From the NCBI GenBank assembly GCA_013154085.1, contig JAADDE010000006.1, forward strand, positions 1 to 64,000: a DNA stretch of 64,000 nt. The letters are read 5' to 3'. A program made the position numbers and the translations under genes. Position 1 is the first letter of the stretch. Each line of letters opens with the position of its first letter. This DNA comes from Thermoproteota archaeon (lineage in GTDB: Archaea; Thermoproteota; Thermoprotei_A; Sulfolobales; Ignicoccaceae). Shown piece by piece: positions 23,002-31,693 of this stretch. The notes beneath the pieces were generated by a model. It did no database searches. It was given only the letters and a program-made list of their open reading frames with translations, and had not been told where the DNA came from.

Positions 23002-24198
23002 TTATCTCACATAGTCGGCCGCCGGGCACCTCCTACCTACGAAGCTGAGCAACACGAGCGCGTCGTTCGCGTTCAGTACCCCATCCTGATTTACGTCGCC
23101 GGTTATGGAGAAGAGATTCTTGAGTTGCGGGGGCATCATGTTGACCACCGTCCTGCAGTAAGTTCGGTTCGTTATGAGGCCAGTCAAGCACCCCACGACC
23201 TCGAAGTCTTTCATGGTGTAGTTCCCGTCCAAATCGACGTCGCCCGGGCACTTACGGGCGAATGAGACCTCGAAGCTCTGTAGCACGGCCCCTACGTAGC
23301 TTGTGGGTACGCGGAAGTTGTATACAGCCGAGGGATACGCCGTTACTGCGACGTTGACGGTCAAGGGGGGCACGGTTATCAGTCCCGACGGACCCCTAGC
23401 TTGGCTGTAGGTCCCTTGGACCGGGTAAGCCACTCCTCCCTTAACTGAGAACACGTAGAAGACCGGCCTCGGGTAGTCCCAGTACCCGGCGGGCTTGATG
23501 GCGTTGGGCGTGGCCCATCCCCACTGCATGGTTATGTTCGTCACGCCTCCAACGTTGTAGACGTCGGGAACGGGGGCGTAGTATAAGCTTCCCCAAGGAC
23601 AAGGCTGGTTGGCTATCATCCTCCTCCCGTAGAGGGAGACGTCCGCCGGCGACGTCGAGATGAAGTATGTAAGCGTGACCGTATCTCCGACCCTCAGCTG
23701 GACGTTGTACGGCGCTACGGCGAAGAGGTAGAAGGTCCTCATGTTGTAGGACAGGAAGCGGGCTATGGAGCCAGCCACGGTCTTAGAAGCCACGTCGGGC
23801 CTCGGACTGATTATGCACATAACGAAGAGTTCGTTCGCAAACGGACCGAGCATGCTGGTCAGAGCTCTGTACCGCGGGGGAACGGTCGTGAGCACTCTAA
23901 ACCTCACGTCCAAGAACTTTTCCAGACTTCCCATAGCCGGGTAGAAGTTCATTATTCCCTCATAGTACAGCATGCACGACGGAGCGCCTTCACAGAGCCT
24001 CAAGTCCGTTCTCACGTAAATCTTGGAGAACAAGTTAGTATAGAGGTTTACAGAAGATATCTCGAATATTCCGCGGCCGTCGAAGTAGAAGCCGTAGGAA
24101 CCCATTATCCTTACCGGCGTCATGGGGGTGGCACTATTCGTCAAAGCGCTCAGGCTCAGCAAGAGCAGACTCGCGACCAACGGACTCGCACGCCTCAA
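23002..24198 (-). CDS. Exported protein with C-terminal dockerin-like calcium repeats
   Basis: N-terminal signal peptide (PLVASLLLLSLSALTNSA), ~290 residues of extracellular beta-rich sequence with NVT/NIT-type sequons and paired cysteines, then two EF-hand-like dockerin repeats near the C-terminus: GDVDLDGNYTMKDFEVV and GDVNQDGVLNANDALVLL. Such repeats bind calcium and, in bacteria, dock onto cohesins; no cohesin is visible here. The start could be TTG 24198 or a later TTG; the first ~65 bases overlap the upstream gene. Converges with the Trp-rich gene, leaving one base between stops. Confidence 0.75.
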   Translation of the reverse strand: MRRASPLVASLLLLSLSALTNSATPMTPVRIMGSYGFYFDGRGIFEISSVNLYTNLFSKIYVRTDLRLCEGAPSCMLYYEGIMNFYPAMGSLEKFLDVRFRVLTTVPPRYRALTSMLGPFANELFVMCIISPRPDVASKTVAGSIARFLSYNMRTFYLFAVAPYNVQLRVGDTVTLTYFISTSPADVSLYGRRMIANQPCPWGSLYYAPVPDVYNVGGVTNITMQWGWATPNAIKPAGYWDYPRPVFYVFSVKGGVAYPVQGTYSQARGPSGLITVPPLTVNVAVTAYPSAVYNFRVPTSYVGAVLQSFEVSFARKCPGDVDLDGNYTMKDFEVVGCLTGLITNRTYCRTVVNMMPPQLKNLFSITGDVNQDGVLNANDALVLLSFVGRRCPAADYVR

Positions 24199-24451
24199 CG
24201 TAGGCCCCGAGGACGTTCTCGCAGAACCCTTTTACTTCGTCGGCGCGGCGCGGAACCCGCGTCGCCAGGACGAACGCGTTGTAGTGGTCGCTCCAAGTCA
24301 CTATGGGGCTAGGCTCTATCAGCTTGAACAGCTCCAAGCCTTTCTTGAGGGCTTCGTCGCAGTCGTCCCCGCAAGGGACTATCAGCGCCACGTGGAGCCT
24401 CTTCTCTTCGACGCTCGTTCCGGACTCCCACGTCAAGACCCTCAACGACAT
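24134..24451 (-). CDS. Hypothetical small alpha/beta protein
   Basis: 105 residues from ATG 24451. Pattern: strand (LHVALIVPCGDDCDEALKKG), helix (LELFKLIEPSPIVTWSDHYN), strand (AFVLATRVPRR) and helix (ADEVKGFCENVLGAYVEACE). Its last 65 bases overlap the start of the exported dockerin-like gene on the same strand, so expression may be coupled. No family recognised. Divergent from thiL. Confidence 0.55.
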   Translation of the reverse strand: MSLRVLTWESGTSVEEKRLHVALIVPCGDDCDEALKKGLELFKLIEPSPIVTWSDHYNAFVLATRVPRRADEVKGFCENVLGAYVEACESVGRESALAEPERFDE

Positions 24452-24483
24452 AGCCCCCTTGCCGTCTCCGGGCTGGGGACTTC

Positions 24484-25329
24484 TTGAGGGTCGAGGCGTC
24501 GTTGCTCAACCTCTTCAAAGATGTGAAGAAGGGATTAATGCCCCCCGGCGACGACGTCGACGCGTTCGAGGTGCTAGGAAAGTTCGTGGTGGTCAACGTT
24601 GATGGTTTTGAAGCAAAATATGTAAAGATGGAATTTATGACCTTGAGGGACGTCGGCTGGAGAGGTCTGATAGCCTGCATGAGCGACCTGGTGGCCAAGC
24701 TCGTTCGCCCGGAGCTCTTCTCCTTCTCAGTGTATGGGAAAAGCTTTGAGGAGGTGGCGGAGCTGAGCGCCGGGGTCGCCGAAGCGGCTAAGGAGTACGG
24801 GCTGACGTTCTTGGGAGCCGACACGAACGCCGGCGAGGCGGCGGTGGACGCGTTTTGTATGGGGGTAGCCGACTTCCTTCCCCCGCCCTTGGGGGGCGCA
24901 AGGCCCGGCGACGCGATAGTCGTGCCGGAGGGGTGCTGGGGGTGCGTGGCGGAATGCTTGAGGGGTAAGTACTACGAGCACTGCAGGAGGCCGAGGGTGA
25001 GGACAGAGCTGGCCGAGAGGGCCGCCGAGTTCCGCGAGTTCATCTCCGCCTCCACCGACTCGAGCGATGGCCTCGCGATCAGCTTGTACAAGATGGCTGT
25101 TCTCTCCGGAAGCAGGATAGTCCTCACGGACCCGCCCCCGGGCCCCTTGGGGGAGTCCGGGCTGTACGGCGGGGAGGAGTACTTGCCGGTCTTTGCGGTT
25201 AAGAAGGAAGTTGCCGAAGAGCTTGCTGAATCGATAGGAGGTAAGGTAATAGGCTACGTGGAGCGCGGGCGCCCGGCGGTGCTGTACAAGGGCACCGAGG
25301 TGAGGCCGGAGGGCTGGGAATGGTTCTAA
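24484..25329 (+). CDS. thiL: Thiamine-monophosphate kinase-like (AIR synthase fold) protein
   Basis: PurM/ThiL-type ATP-binding fold: the N-terminal PPGDDVDAFEVLGKFVVVNVD corresponds to the GDDAA segment, then DVGWRGLIACMSDLVAK, FLGADTNAGE, ARPGDAIVVPE and ASTDSSDGLAISL. ThiL makes thiamine diphosphate from the monophosphate; related archaeal paralogs may act on other substrates, so the exact reaction is likely but not certain. Start TTG 24484. The 3' end overlaps valS by ten bases. Confidence 0.75.
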   Translation: MRVEASLLNLFKDVKKGLMPPGDDVDAFEVLGKFVVVNVDGFEAKYVKMEFMTLRDVGWRGLIACMSDLVAKLVRPELFSFSVYGKSFEEVAELSAGVAEAAKEYGLTFLGADTNAGEAAVDAFCMGVADFLPPPLGGARPGDAIVVPEGCWGCVAECLRGKYYEHCRRPRVRTELAERAAEFREFISASTDSSDGLAISLYKMAVLSGSRIVLTDPPPGPLGESGLYGGEEYLPVFAVKKEVAEELAESIGGKVIGYVERGRPAVLYKGTEVRPEGWEWF

Positions 25330-27740
25330 TCGCCCCGGCGGGCGCTCTCTCCGGGTTAAGCGAAGTGGAGCTCCGGCCCAAGATTGAGCTGAAGAGGTGG
25401 GACTTCAAGATAGAGGACGAAGTGCGCTCTTGGTGGGAGAAGGAGGACTGGTGGAGGTTCGACCCGGAGTCGCCCAAGCCCAAGTTCGTAATAGATACCC
25501 CTCCTCCCTACCCGGCTCCCCTCTGGCACATAGGCGCGGCCGTCAGCTATGCGATGCACGACATGATAGCTAGGGCAATGAGGATGCTCGGCTACGAGGT
25601 CCTATACCCAATAGGCTTCGACCGCAACGGCTTGCCGATAGAGCTCTATGTAGAGAAGTACTTGAAGCTCAGTCCGTGGAAGGTCGGAAGGGAGAGGTTC
25701 CTCGAGACGTGCAGAAAGGTTCTCGACGAGTGGGTAGACAGGATGAAGGTTACTTTGAAGAGGTTGCTGATAGCGGCTGACATAGACAACCCCTACCTGA
25801 CGGACTCGCCGGAGTACAGAGCGTTCACGCAGGCGACGTTCATCGAGGCGTGGAAGAAGGGCTTGGTGTACGAGGCGGAGAGGCCCAACAACTGGTGCCC
25901 GCGTTGCAAGACAACCATTGCGGACGCGGAGGTCGAGTACAAAGAAATGCCGGGCTTACTGGCCTACATAAAGTTCAAGGTGAAGGAGACCGGGGAGGAG
26001 CTGGTCGTAGCCACAACCAGGCCGGAGCTCCTCTGCGCGTGCCAAGCAGTAATAGTTCATCCCGACGACGAGAGATACAAGCACCTCCACGGGAAGCATG
26101 CAGTGATTCCGCTCTACGAGCGCGAGGTTCCAATAATACCCCACAAGCTGGCCGATCCGAAGTTCGGCACCGGCGCAATGATGGTTTGTTCCTTCGGCGA
26201 CTGGAGGGACGTGCAGCTGTTCCGGGAGCTGGGGCTGCAGCCGGTTAAGGCCATAGACGAGAGCGGGAGGATGAGGGAGTGCGCCGGCCCCATCGCCGGA
26301 CTCAAGGTTCAGGAGGCGAAGAAGAAAATAATTGAAATACTGAAGGAAAAAGGCTACTTGGTTAAAGTGGAGGACATAGTACACAAGGTGCCGGTGCACG
26401 AGAGGTGCGAGACGCCCATAGAAATAATCCCAATGAAGGAATACTACTTGAAGCAGTTGGAGTTTAAGGATGTATTGAAGAAGTATGCGAACGAGATGAA
26501 GTGGCAACCGGAGAGGTATAAGAAGAACCTAATACAGTGGATAGATTCGGTCTCAATGGACTGGCCCATATCGAGGAGGAGGTTCTATGCTACTGAAATA
26601 CCCATATGGACGTGCAAGAACTGCGGCTACAAGTACGTTCCCCCTCCCGGAAGGTACTACAGGCCGTGGAAGGAGAGGCCTCCGGTGGACAAGTGCCCCA
26701 AGTGCGGGGCCAGCGAGTGGGAAGGGGAGACCAGAGTGTTCGACACGTGGATGGACTCGTCTGTGACGGTGCTCTACATAACAAAATACATGAGGAACGA
26801 TGAGTTCTGGAAGAGGACCTTCGTGAAGGGAACAAAGCTGAGGCCTCAAGGATACGACATAATAAGGACGTGGCTCTACTACACTCTGCTGAGGGTGCAC
26901 CAGCTGACCCAGATGAGGGCGTTCGACTACGTCTTCATCAACGGGATGGGTCTCGATCAAAAGGGAAGGAAGATGAGCAAGAGGTACGGAAACGTTATAA
27001 TGCCGGAGGAGATACTCGACAAATACGGAGCAGACGCGACGCGCTTCTGGATAGCGCTGGAGGTGAAGCCCGGGGAGAACTACAGAGTAATAGAAAGCAA
27101 AATAAGGGGAGCCCAGAAGTTCCTTACGAAGTTCCTCAACGTAGCTAGGTACGTCTCCTCGTTCCCCTTCCCGGAGAGGCCCGCGAAGCTCAGCGGCGCG
27201 GACAAGTGGATACTCGCCGAGCTCGCGGAGCTCTTAGGTAAGGCTAGGAAGGCCTACGCGGAGATGGACTTCCACACGGTAGCAGAGGAGTTCTACCACT
27301 TCGTCTGGGACAAGTTCTCCTCTCACTACATAGAGCTGAGCAAGAAGAGGGCCAGGATGCTGGATCCGAGGTTTGGCGAGGAAGAGGCCAAGGCGGCGTG
27401 GTGGACGTACCATCAAGTGCTGAAGCACTTGTTGCTGGTCCTCGCGCCCATTTCCCCTGCCATAAGCGACTACCTCTGGAGGCAGCTCTACTCGGAGGAG
27501 AGCGTTCACGCGCAGGCCTTGCCGGAGCCCCCGGCCGAGTGGATCGACGAGGAGGCTCTGAGGAAGGGCAGGGAAGTAATGGAACTGAACTCGAAAGTGT
27601 GGAAGGCAAAGAAAGAAAAGCTGGGGAAGGAGCTAAAAGACGAAGTGACGGCAGAGGAGCTGAAAGAGGCGGGCGTTGAGTTGCCGGAGCTCGGGGACTT
27701 CGAGAAGGACTTCATGGCCCTCCACAACGTGAGGGGATGA
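25320..27740 (+). CDS. valS: Valyl-tRNA synthetase
   Basis: Class I synthetase. The HIGH motif appears as LWHIGAAVSYA (about residue 68) and KMSKS as GRKMSKRYGNVIMPEE (about 550). The zinc site CPRCKTTIADAEVE, the editing segment VATTRPELLCACQAVIVHPD, the ValRS-type WPISRRRFYATEIPIW and DTWMDSSVTVLYI distinguish it from LeuRS and IleRS. Length 806 is normal for archaeal ValRS. ATG 25320 overlaps thiL. The TGA stop lies inside a possible C/D-box RNA. Confidence 0.97.
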   Translation: MVLIAPAGALSGLSEVELRPKIELKRWDFKIEDEVRSWWEKEDWWRFDPESPKPKFVIDTPPPYPAPLWHIGAAVSYAMHDMIARAMRMLGYEVLYPIGFDRNGLPIELYVEKYLKLSPWKVGRERFLETCRKVLDEWVDRMKVTLKRLLIAADIDNPYLTDSPEYRAFTQATFIEAWKKGLVYEAERPNNWCPRCKTTIADAEVEYKEMPGLLAYIKFKVKETGEELVVATTRPELLCACQAVIVHPDDERYKHLHGKHAVIPLYEREVPIIPHKLADPKFGTGAMMVCSFGDWRDVQLFRELGLQPVKAIDESGRMRECAGPIAGLKVQEAKKKIIEILKEKGYLVKVEDIVHKVPVHERCETPIEIIPMKEYYLKQLEFKDVLKKYANEMKWQPERYKKNLIQWIDSVSMDWPISRRRFYATEIPIWTCKNCGYKYVPPPGRYYRPWKERPPVDKCPKCGASEWEGETRVFDTWMDSSVTVLYITKYMRNDEFWKRTFVKGTKLRPQGYDIIRTWLYYTLLRVHQLTQMRAFDYVFINGMGLDQKGRKMSKRYGNVIMPEEILDKYGADATRFWIALEVKPGENYRVIESKIRGAQKFLTKFLNVARYVSSFPFPERPAKLSGADKWILAELAELLGKARKAYAEMDFHTVAEEFYHFVWDKFSSHYIELSKKRARMLDPRFGEEEAKAAWWTYHQVLKHLLLVLAPISPAISDYLWRQLYSEESVHAQALPEPPAEWIDEEALRKGREVMELNSKVWKAKKEKLGKELKDEVTAEELKEAGVELPELGDFEKDFMALHNVRG

Positions 27741-27792
27741 AGTTTTCCGGCGGAGCCGAGGGGTGAGGACCTCTCTTCGCTGTCTGACCCCT
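27732..27792 (+). ncRNA. Candidate C/D-box sRNA overlapping the valS stop codon
   Basis: C box GGGATGA (27734-27740, containing the valS TGA), 15-nt guide, D' CCGA (27756-27759), 3-nt spacer, C' GTGAGGA (27763-27769), 14-nt guide, D CTGA (27784-27787), closed by AGGGG (27732-27736) pairing with CCCCT (27788-27792). The spacer length and stop-codon overlap match two other candidates in this window. C and C' each deviate by one base from RTGATGA and D' from CTGA, so this is a candidate only. Confidence 0.45.
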
Positions 27793-27851
27793 ATTAAGGC
27801 GCGCCCGCTCGCTCGGGATCCGAGCTGATCTGCAAGAGGGTCTGCGCGAAA

Positions 27852-29030
27852 GTGGTTGACGACCTCGACCTGACCGGACTGATCTCGTTCTTGGACTTCT
27901 TGTCGCAGAAGAGCGGCTGTGAGGTCAAGCTCGTAATAGGAGTCAAGAGGAGGGCAGTAGCGGTAGAGGTTTGTTGCTTGAAGAGTCCAAAGCTGATCAG
28001 CGTGGTGAGGTCGAAGCTGGTGATGATTAGTGGTCTGAAGGTAGCCCACTGTTTGAGCAGAGGGGACGGAAGGCTGTTCGGCGTTTGGCCGCTCGGCGGC
28101 AAGGTGTGTCTGGGCAGGGAAGTGTTCACCGGAGCCCCCTTCTGCCTGGACGAGAGAAAGATGAGGAGGCACGTTCTGATAGTAGGCTCCACGGGCAGCG
28201 GGAAGAGCACTACGGCCAAGAAGATCTTCAGAGAGCTCGGCACGGCTAAGGTGGTCCTCGACTGGCACGGGGAGTACAAGGGACTGGCCTTAACAATAGA
28301 CTGCATAAGCCTAACCAAGCTGAAGAGCCTAGGAAAGCTGGAGCTGCTCGACGTCTTCTCAAATTCCCTCAAATTGAGCGATGCCCAGTACTACTTGCTC
28401 TTAAAGATAATACAGCTGTTGTATAACAAGAACAAGGACTTCGGCATAAGGGACGTGATATTTTACTTAAAGAGCTTGGAGGAGGTGAGCAGATGGATAA
28501 GGGAGAGCAAGTATTCGCTGTTGAGAAAGCTGGAAATGCTGACGCACAAAGAGGTGTGCCGCTACTCGGTTACGGACGTGCCCCAGCTCGTGAAGGACGG
28601 GCTGGTGATAGATCTAAGCTCATATACAACGGAGTATGCAAAGAGGTTCGTGGCCCACGCTGTGCTCGCCTACATATTCACCGAAGCCAGGAGGGGGATG
28701 CTGGAAAGGACATATGTCTTCTTAGAAGAGGCTCACAACATAATTCCAAAGTCCAGCGAGCTCGGAATTGCAGACAAGGTGTTTATGGAAGGCAGGAAGT
28801 ACGGAGTGCACCTAGTCGCAATAACTCAGTCCCCGAAGGCGCTCAACGAGAACGCTGTTAAGAACAGCTATACGAAAATTATACACATGCTGAGAGAGGT
28901 AGACGACGCTAAGTACATGGCAGAAAACATTGGGGATCCGGGCCTGTGGAAGGAGTTCATAGAGCTCGAGGTGGGAGAAGCGATAGTGTCTCAGAGGAGG
29001 CCCGTGAGGGTGCTCATAGACAGTACCTAG
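27852..29030 (+). CDS. HerA-like/DUF87 ATPase
   Basis: RecA/FtsK-fold P-loop ATPase. An N-terminal domain of ~100 residues is followed by Walker A IVGSTGSGKSTTAKK (about residue 113), a second motif region VVLDWHGEYKG, and Walker B TYVFLEEAHNIIPKSS; ITQSPKALNENAVKN corresponds to the sensor region typical of HerA. HerA proteins translocate DNA with the nuclease NurA, but no NurA gene is adjacent. At 392 residues it is somewhat short for true HerA. Start GTG 27852. Confidence 0.82.
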   Translation: MVDDLDLTGLISFLDFLSQKSGCEVKLVIGVKRRAVAVEVCCLKSPKLISVVRSKLVMISGLKVAHCLSRGDGRLFGVWPLGGKVCLGREVFTGAPFCLDERKMRRHVLIVGSTGSGKSTTAKKIFRELGTAKVVLDWHGEYKGLALTIDCISLTKLKSLGKLELLDVFSNSLKLSDAQYYLLLKIIQLLYNKNKDFGIRDVIFYLKSLEEVSRWIRESKYSLLRKLEMLTHKEVCRYSVTDVPQLVKDGLVIDLSSYTTEYAKRFVAHAVLAYIFTEARRGMLERTYVFLEEAHNIIPKSSELGIADKVFMEGRKYGVHLVAITQSPKALNENAVKNSYTKIIHMLREVDDAKYMAENIGDPGLWKEFIELEVGEAIVSQRRPVRVLIDST

Positions 29031-29559
29031 CGTACTCCTCGAAGTCCTTCTGCCCCCAAGCAGTGCACGGGAACCGCTCACAGCCGACCGCCCTGAGGGC
29101 ATTTTCCAAGAGCTCCTCGACGCCCATGTCGCTCCTCAAGCAGACCACCTTGTCGCCGTAGTAGCCCCGGAGCATCTGCAAGTACGCCCCCACAAGTTCG
29201 GCCTCCAGGTTCGAGCATATCTTTTCCTTACAGTATCCCTTTGATTCCATCCTCTCGATTAGGACCTTCGGCGGCGCCTGCAAGTACAGAACCTTCTTGA
29301 CCTTCTCTGGGGGGACGAAGTCAACGACCACGCCCTCCACGACCAGGCACCCGCCCTCTTCCTCCAGCCTCTCCTGCAAGCGGTCCATGTCAACCACGTA
29401 CAGCGGCTTGCCGCACTCGTCTTTCTCCACGTCCAAGTAAAGCTTCTCTTTAACAACGAGCTCCGTAACGCTTACGTGTTTGCAACCGAGCTTCTTCGAC
29501 AGCTCCTTGGCTAAGGTAGTCTTTCCCGATCCCGGCGCGCCGGATACTAAAATAATCAA
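29014..29559 (-). CDS. Fap7/AK6-type adenylate kinase-like NTPase
   Basis: P-loop MIILVSGAPGSGKTTLAKEL at the extreme N-terminus, then ELVVKEKLYLDVEKDECGKP, VVEGVVVDFVPPEKVKKVLY and IERMESKGYCKEKICSNLEA, the pattern of AK6/Fap7 proteins. These assist late small-subunit maturation in eukaryotes and bind uS11; an equivalent archaeal role is inferred. Length 181 fits. The 3' end overlaps the HerA-like gene by 17 bases; divergent from the gene at 29594. Confidence 0.85.
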   Translation of the reverse strand: MIILVSGAPGSGKTTLAKELSKKLGCKHVSVTELVVKEKLYLDVEKDECGKPLYVVDMDRLQERLEEEGGCLVVEGVVVDFVPPEKVKKVLYLQAPPKVLIERMESKGYCKEKICSNLEAELVGAYLQMLRGYYGDKVVCLRSDMGVEELLENALRAVGCERFPCTAWGQKDFEEYARYCL

Positions 29560-29593
29560 CCTCGCACCCCGTAGGAGCGAGGCACAGGAGGTA

Positions 29594-30445
29594 ATGTTGA
29601 GGAGGTACGGCTGGGCCGCTTGGAAGGGCCACTTGGACAGGTGGAGGGAGCTTGTGGCAGAAGCGAGGGCCTCCGGCTTCGACTACGTGGAGCTGAGCCT
29701 CGACTACCCGCTCGTCTTCCAAGAGGACAAGCTGGGCGAGGCTGTGGAAGAGCTGAAGAGGATCGGCTTGGGCGTGTCGTTCCACGCCCCGTGGAGGGGC
29801 ATAGACCTAGCGTCTCCTTGGGAGGGCATAAGGGCGGCTTCGGTGGAGCTGGTCAAGCGCTCCATAGACCTTGCTTCGAAGTACGGAGCGGAGTACGTAG
29901 TCTATCACGTCACTACTTCGGAGAAGCTGACACCCGACGTCCGGGAAGCGGTCATGGAGGCCGGGAGGAGGTCCGTCGAGGAGGTTACCGAGTACGCAAA
30001 GAGGCTCGGCGTCCGAGCGGCGGTGGAGAACGTCGGAACCTTGGGCCACCCAGACTACTTCGGCGCGCTGAGGGATCAGACGGACGCGGAGTTCTGCTTG
30101 GACTTCGCGCACGCCGTCAGCTCGTTCATGCATAGGCACAAACTGAAGCTGGACGACGTAAACGTTGATGAAGTAATAGAGCTGTGGAAGAACGCTGTGG
30201 GAGGAAGGACCCTCTGCGCCCACGTCCACGGCCTCGAGGGGCCCAAGAGGGCCCACAGGCCCTTGACCTACCCGATCACCAAAAGGGCGGCCGCTAAGGC
30301 GTACGCGCTGACGGGAGCGGAGTACGTGACCTTTGAGATATACTACAGCAAGGGAAACAGCGAGGCGACGCCGAAGTTTGTCTCAAAAGAGATGAATGAG
30401 GTTAAGTCTTGGGAAAAGGTGTACAAGGCCCCTAAAGCCTTATAG
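29594..30445 (+). CDS. Sugar phosphate isomerase/epimerase-like TIM barrel protein
   Basis: Xylose-isomerase-like (AP endonuclease 2 superfamily) barrel: FDYVELSLDYPL, VSFHAPWRGIDLAS, EYVVYHVTTSE, RAAVENVG, FCLDFAHAVSS and CAHVHGLEGPKRAH hold the conserved metal-binding His/Glu/Asp positions. The substrate is unknown. ATG 29594 follows AGGAGGT closely, so the longer frame upstream (overlapping the divergent kinase gene) is rejected. Confidence 0.8.
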   Translation: MLRRYGWAAWKGHLDRWRELVAEARASGFDYVELSLDYPLVFQEDKLGEAVEELKRIGLGVSFHAPWRGIDLASPWEGIRAASVELVKRSIDLASKYGAEYVVYHVTTSEKLTPDVREAVMEAGRRSVEEVTEYAKRLGVRAAVENVGTLGHPDYFGALRDQTDAEFCLDFAHAVSSFMHRHKLKLDDVNVDEVIELWKNAVGGRTLCAHVHGLEGPKRAHRPLTYPITKRAAAKAYALTGAEYVTFEIYYSKGNSEATPKFVSKEMNEVKSWEKVYKAPKAL

Positions 30446-30974
30446 GCAACTTCGGCAGCTTCACGCCCCTCTGGCCTTGGTAGTGCCCCCTCTTCGAGTA
30501 TCCCTTCTCCACTGGGGAGTCTAGGCGGACCAGCACGAAGTGTATGAACGGAATTCCGGGCCTCAGTCTGACCGGAAAGGAACTTCCGATTATCTCTATT
30601 ACTATCTGCCCTTCGAAGCCCGCGTCAACCACTGTGGGAGGGATGTACAAGCCGAGCCTCGCCAGCGTTGACTTCAGGTTCACCAGAGCGACCAAGTCCT
30701 CGGGCATTTTGACGTACTCCAGCGTGTGGAGCAAGACGTGCTCGTAGGGCCTTATCACGATCCCCTCCTCGTCCATCGAGCCCCTCTCGTAGTAGTCGTC
30801 GACGTTCTCTGCGTTCGTAACGTCGAGCGGCCGGTCGACCTCTTTGAAGCGGGCGTATTCCTTTCCGATCCTCAAATCTACGCCGTTTTCGCGTATCTGG
30901 CCCTCGTCCAAGGGATCCACGACGAGCCATCCCTTCTCTATATACGCCTTTATACCTCTGTCCGAGAGTATCAC
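30432..30974 (-). CDS. dcd: dCTP deaminase
   Basis: Deaminates dCTP to dUTP for thymidylate synthesis. ILSDRGIKAYIEKG, IRENGVDLRIGKE, VNLKSTLARLGL, PPTVVDAGFEGQIVIEI and the C-terminal YQGQRGV are conserved. The catalytic glutamate lies in FEGQIVIE. Length 180 is typical. Start GTG 30974. The 3' end overlaps the isomerase-like gene by 14 bases. Confidence 0.95.
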   Translation of the reverse strand: MILSDRGIKAYIEKGWLVVDPLDEGQIRENGVDLRIGKEYARFKEVDRPLDVTNAENVDDYYERGSMDEEGIVIRPYEHVLLHTLEYVKMPEDLVALVNLKSTLARLGLYIPPTVVDAGFEGQIVIEIIGSSFPVRLRPGIPFIHFVLVRLDSPVEKGYSKRGHYQGQRGVKLPKLPIRL

Positions 30975-31075
30975 CTTTCGTCCCGAGGACCGTTTAGGAA
31001 AACCTCGGCTTGTAAAGCGGGGAGGCTAACACACTATTAACAGTCCGCTGAGGAGCCCACAGAGGGTCACCACCT

Positions 31076-31438
31076 TTGGAGGGCGAGGAACCCTTCGTGT
31101 TCGTAATTGAGAACATGGACAGCAGAGGTAAGATTAGGGAGAGGTTAATGAGCTGTTTGGAGAGAAAAAGCGTGGCCGACGGAATAATGGAAACGCTCAT
31201 GCTTTCGAAGAGGGAGCGCTCCCCGGTGCTGTGCGTGACCGGAAAGCACTTGACGCCTTACGGAGTATACGACCGCTACGTGCTCGTGTTGCCGAGCGAC
31301 GCGAGGCTGGTGGACGACGAAGGCTACGAGGACGAGGAGGTCACGATATGGGAAATAAACGGCGAGGTCTACGCCGTGAGGACGATCTACGATCCCAGCG
31401 GCTTTGAAAAAACGATAGTCCAGAAGCTAGGCGGTTAG
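31076..31438 (+). CDS. Hypothetical protein
   Basis: 120 residues from TTG 31076, downstream of an ACTATTAAC box at ~31035. Composition and strand/helix rhythm (FVFVIENMDSRGKIRERLMS, SPVLCVTGKHLTPYGVYDRY, VTIWEINGEVYAVRTIYDP) are protein-like. Acidic overall. Not recognised. Converges with the Lrp-like gene with a 12-base overlap. Confidence 0.55.
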   Translation: MEGEEPFVFVIENMDSRGKIRERLMSCLERKSVADGIMETLMLSKRERSPVLCVTGKHLTPYGVYDRYVLVLPSDARLVDDEGYEDEEVTIWEINGEVYAVRTIYDPSGFEKTIVQKLGG

Positions 31439-31660
31439 GGCTATCAGGGTGGTCGTCTCCCTTATCCCCTCAGTCTTCCTGACCTTGTTCAAGATGTAGT
31501 CCTCTATCTTGCCCAAACTGTCGGCTTCGAAGACCGCTACGACGTCGAAGGGCCCGGTTACTATATCTACGGCCTTGATATAGTCAAGCTTCTTCAACTC
31601 TTCGTAGACCTTGTTCTCCATTCCAGATTCGGTCTTTATGAGCAAGTACACGCGGGCCAA
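31427..31660 (-). CDS. Stand-alone Lrp/AsnC ligand-binding (RAM) domain protein
   Basis: 77 residues equal to the RAM/AsnC effector domain without a DNA-binding part: AYLLIKTESGM-like start (RVYLLIKTESGMENKVYEEL), DYIKAVDIVTGPFDVVAVFE, then KVRKTEGIRETTTLIAL. Such domains oligomerise and bind amino acids, often modulating full-length Lrp regulators; which one is unknown. Start ATG 31660. Confidence 0.85.
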   Translation of the reverse strand: MARVYLLIKTESGMENKVYEELKKLDYIKAVDIVTGPFDVVAVFEADSLGKIEDYILNKVRKTEGIRETTTLIALTA

Positions 31661-31693
31661 GGGTCTCCCTAGGCTATGCTGAACCGCCCCCTT

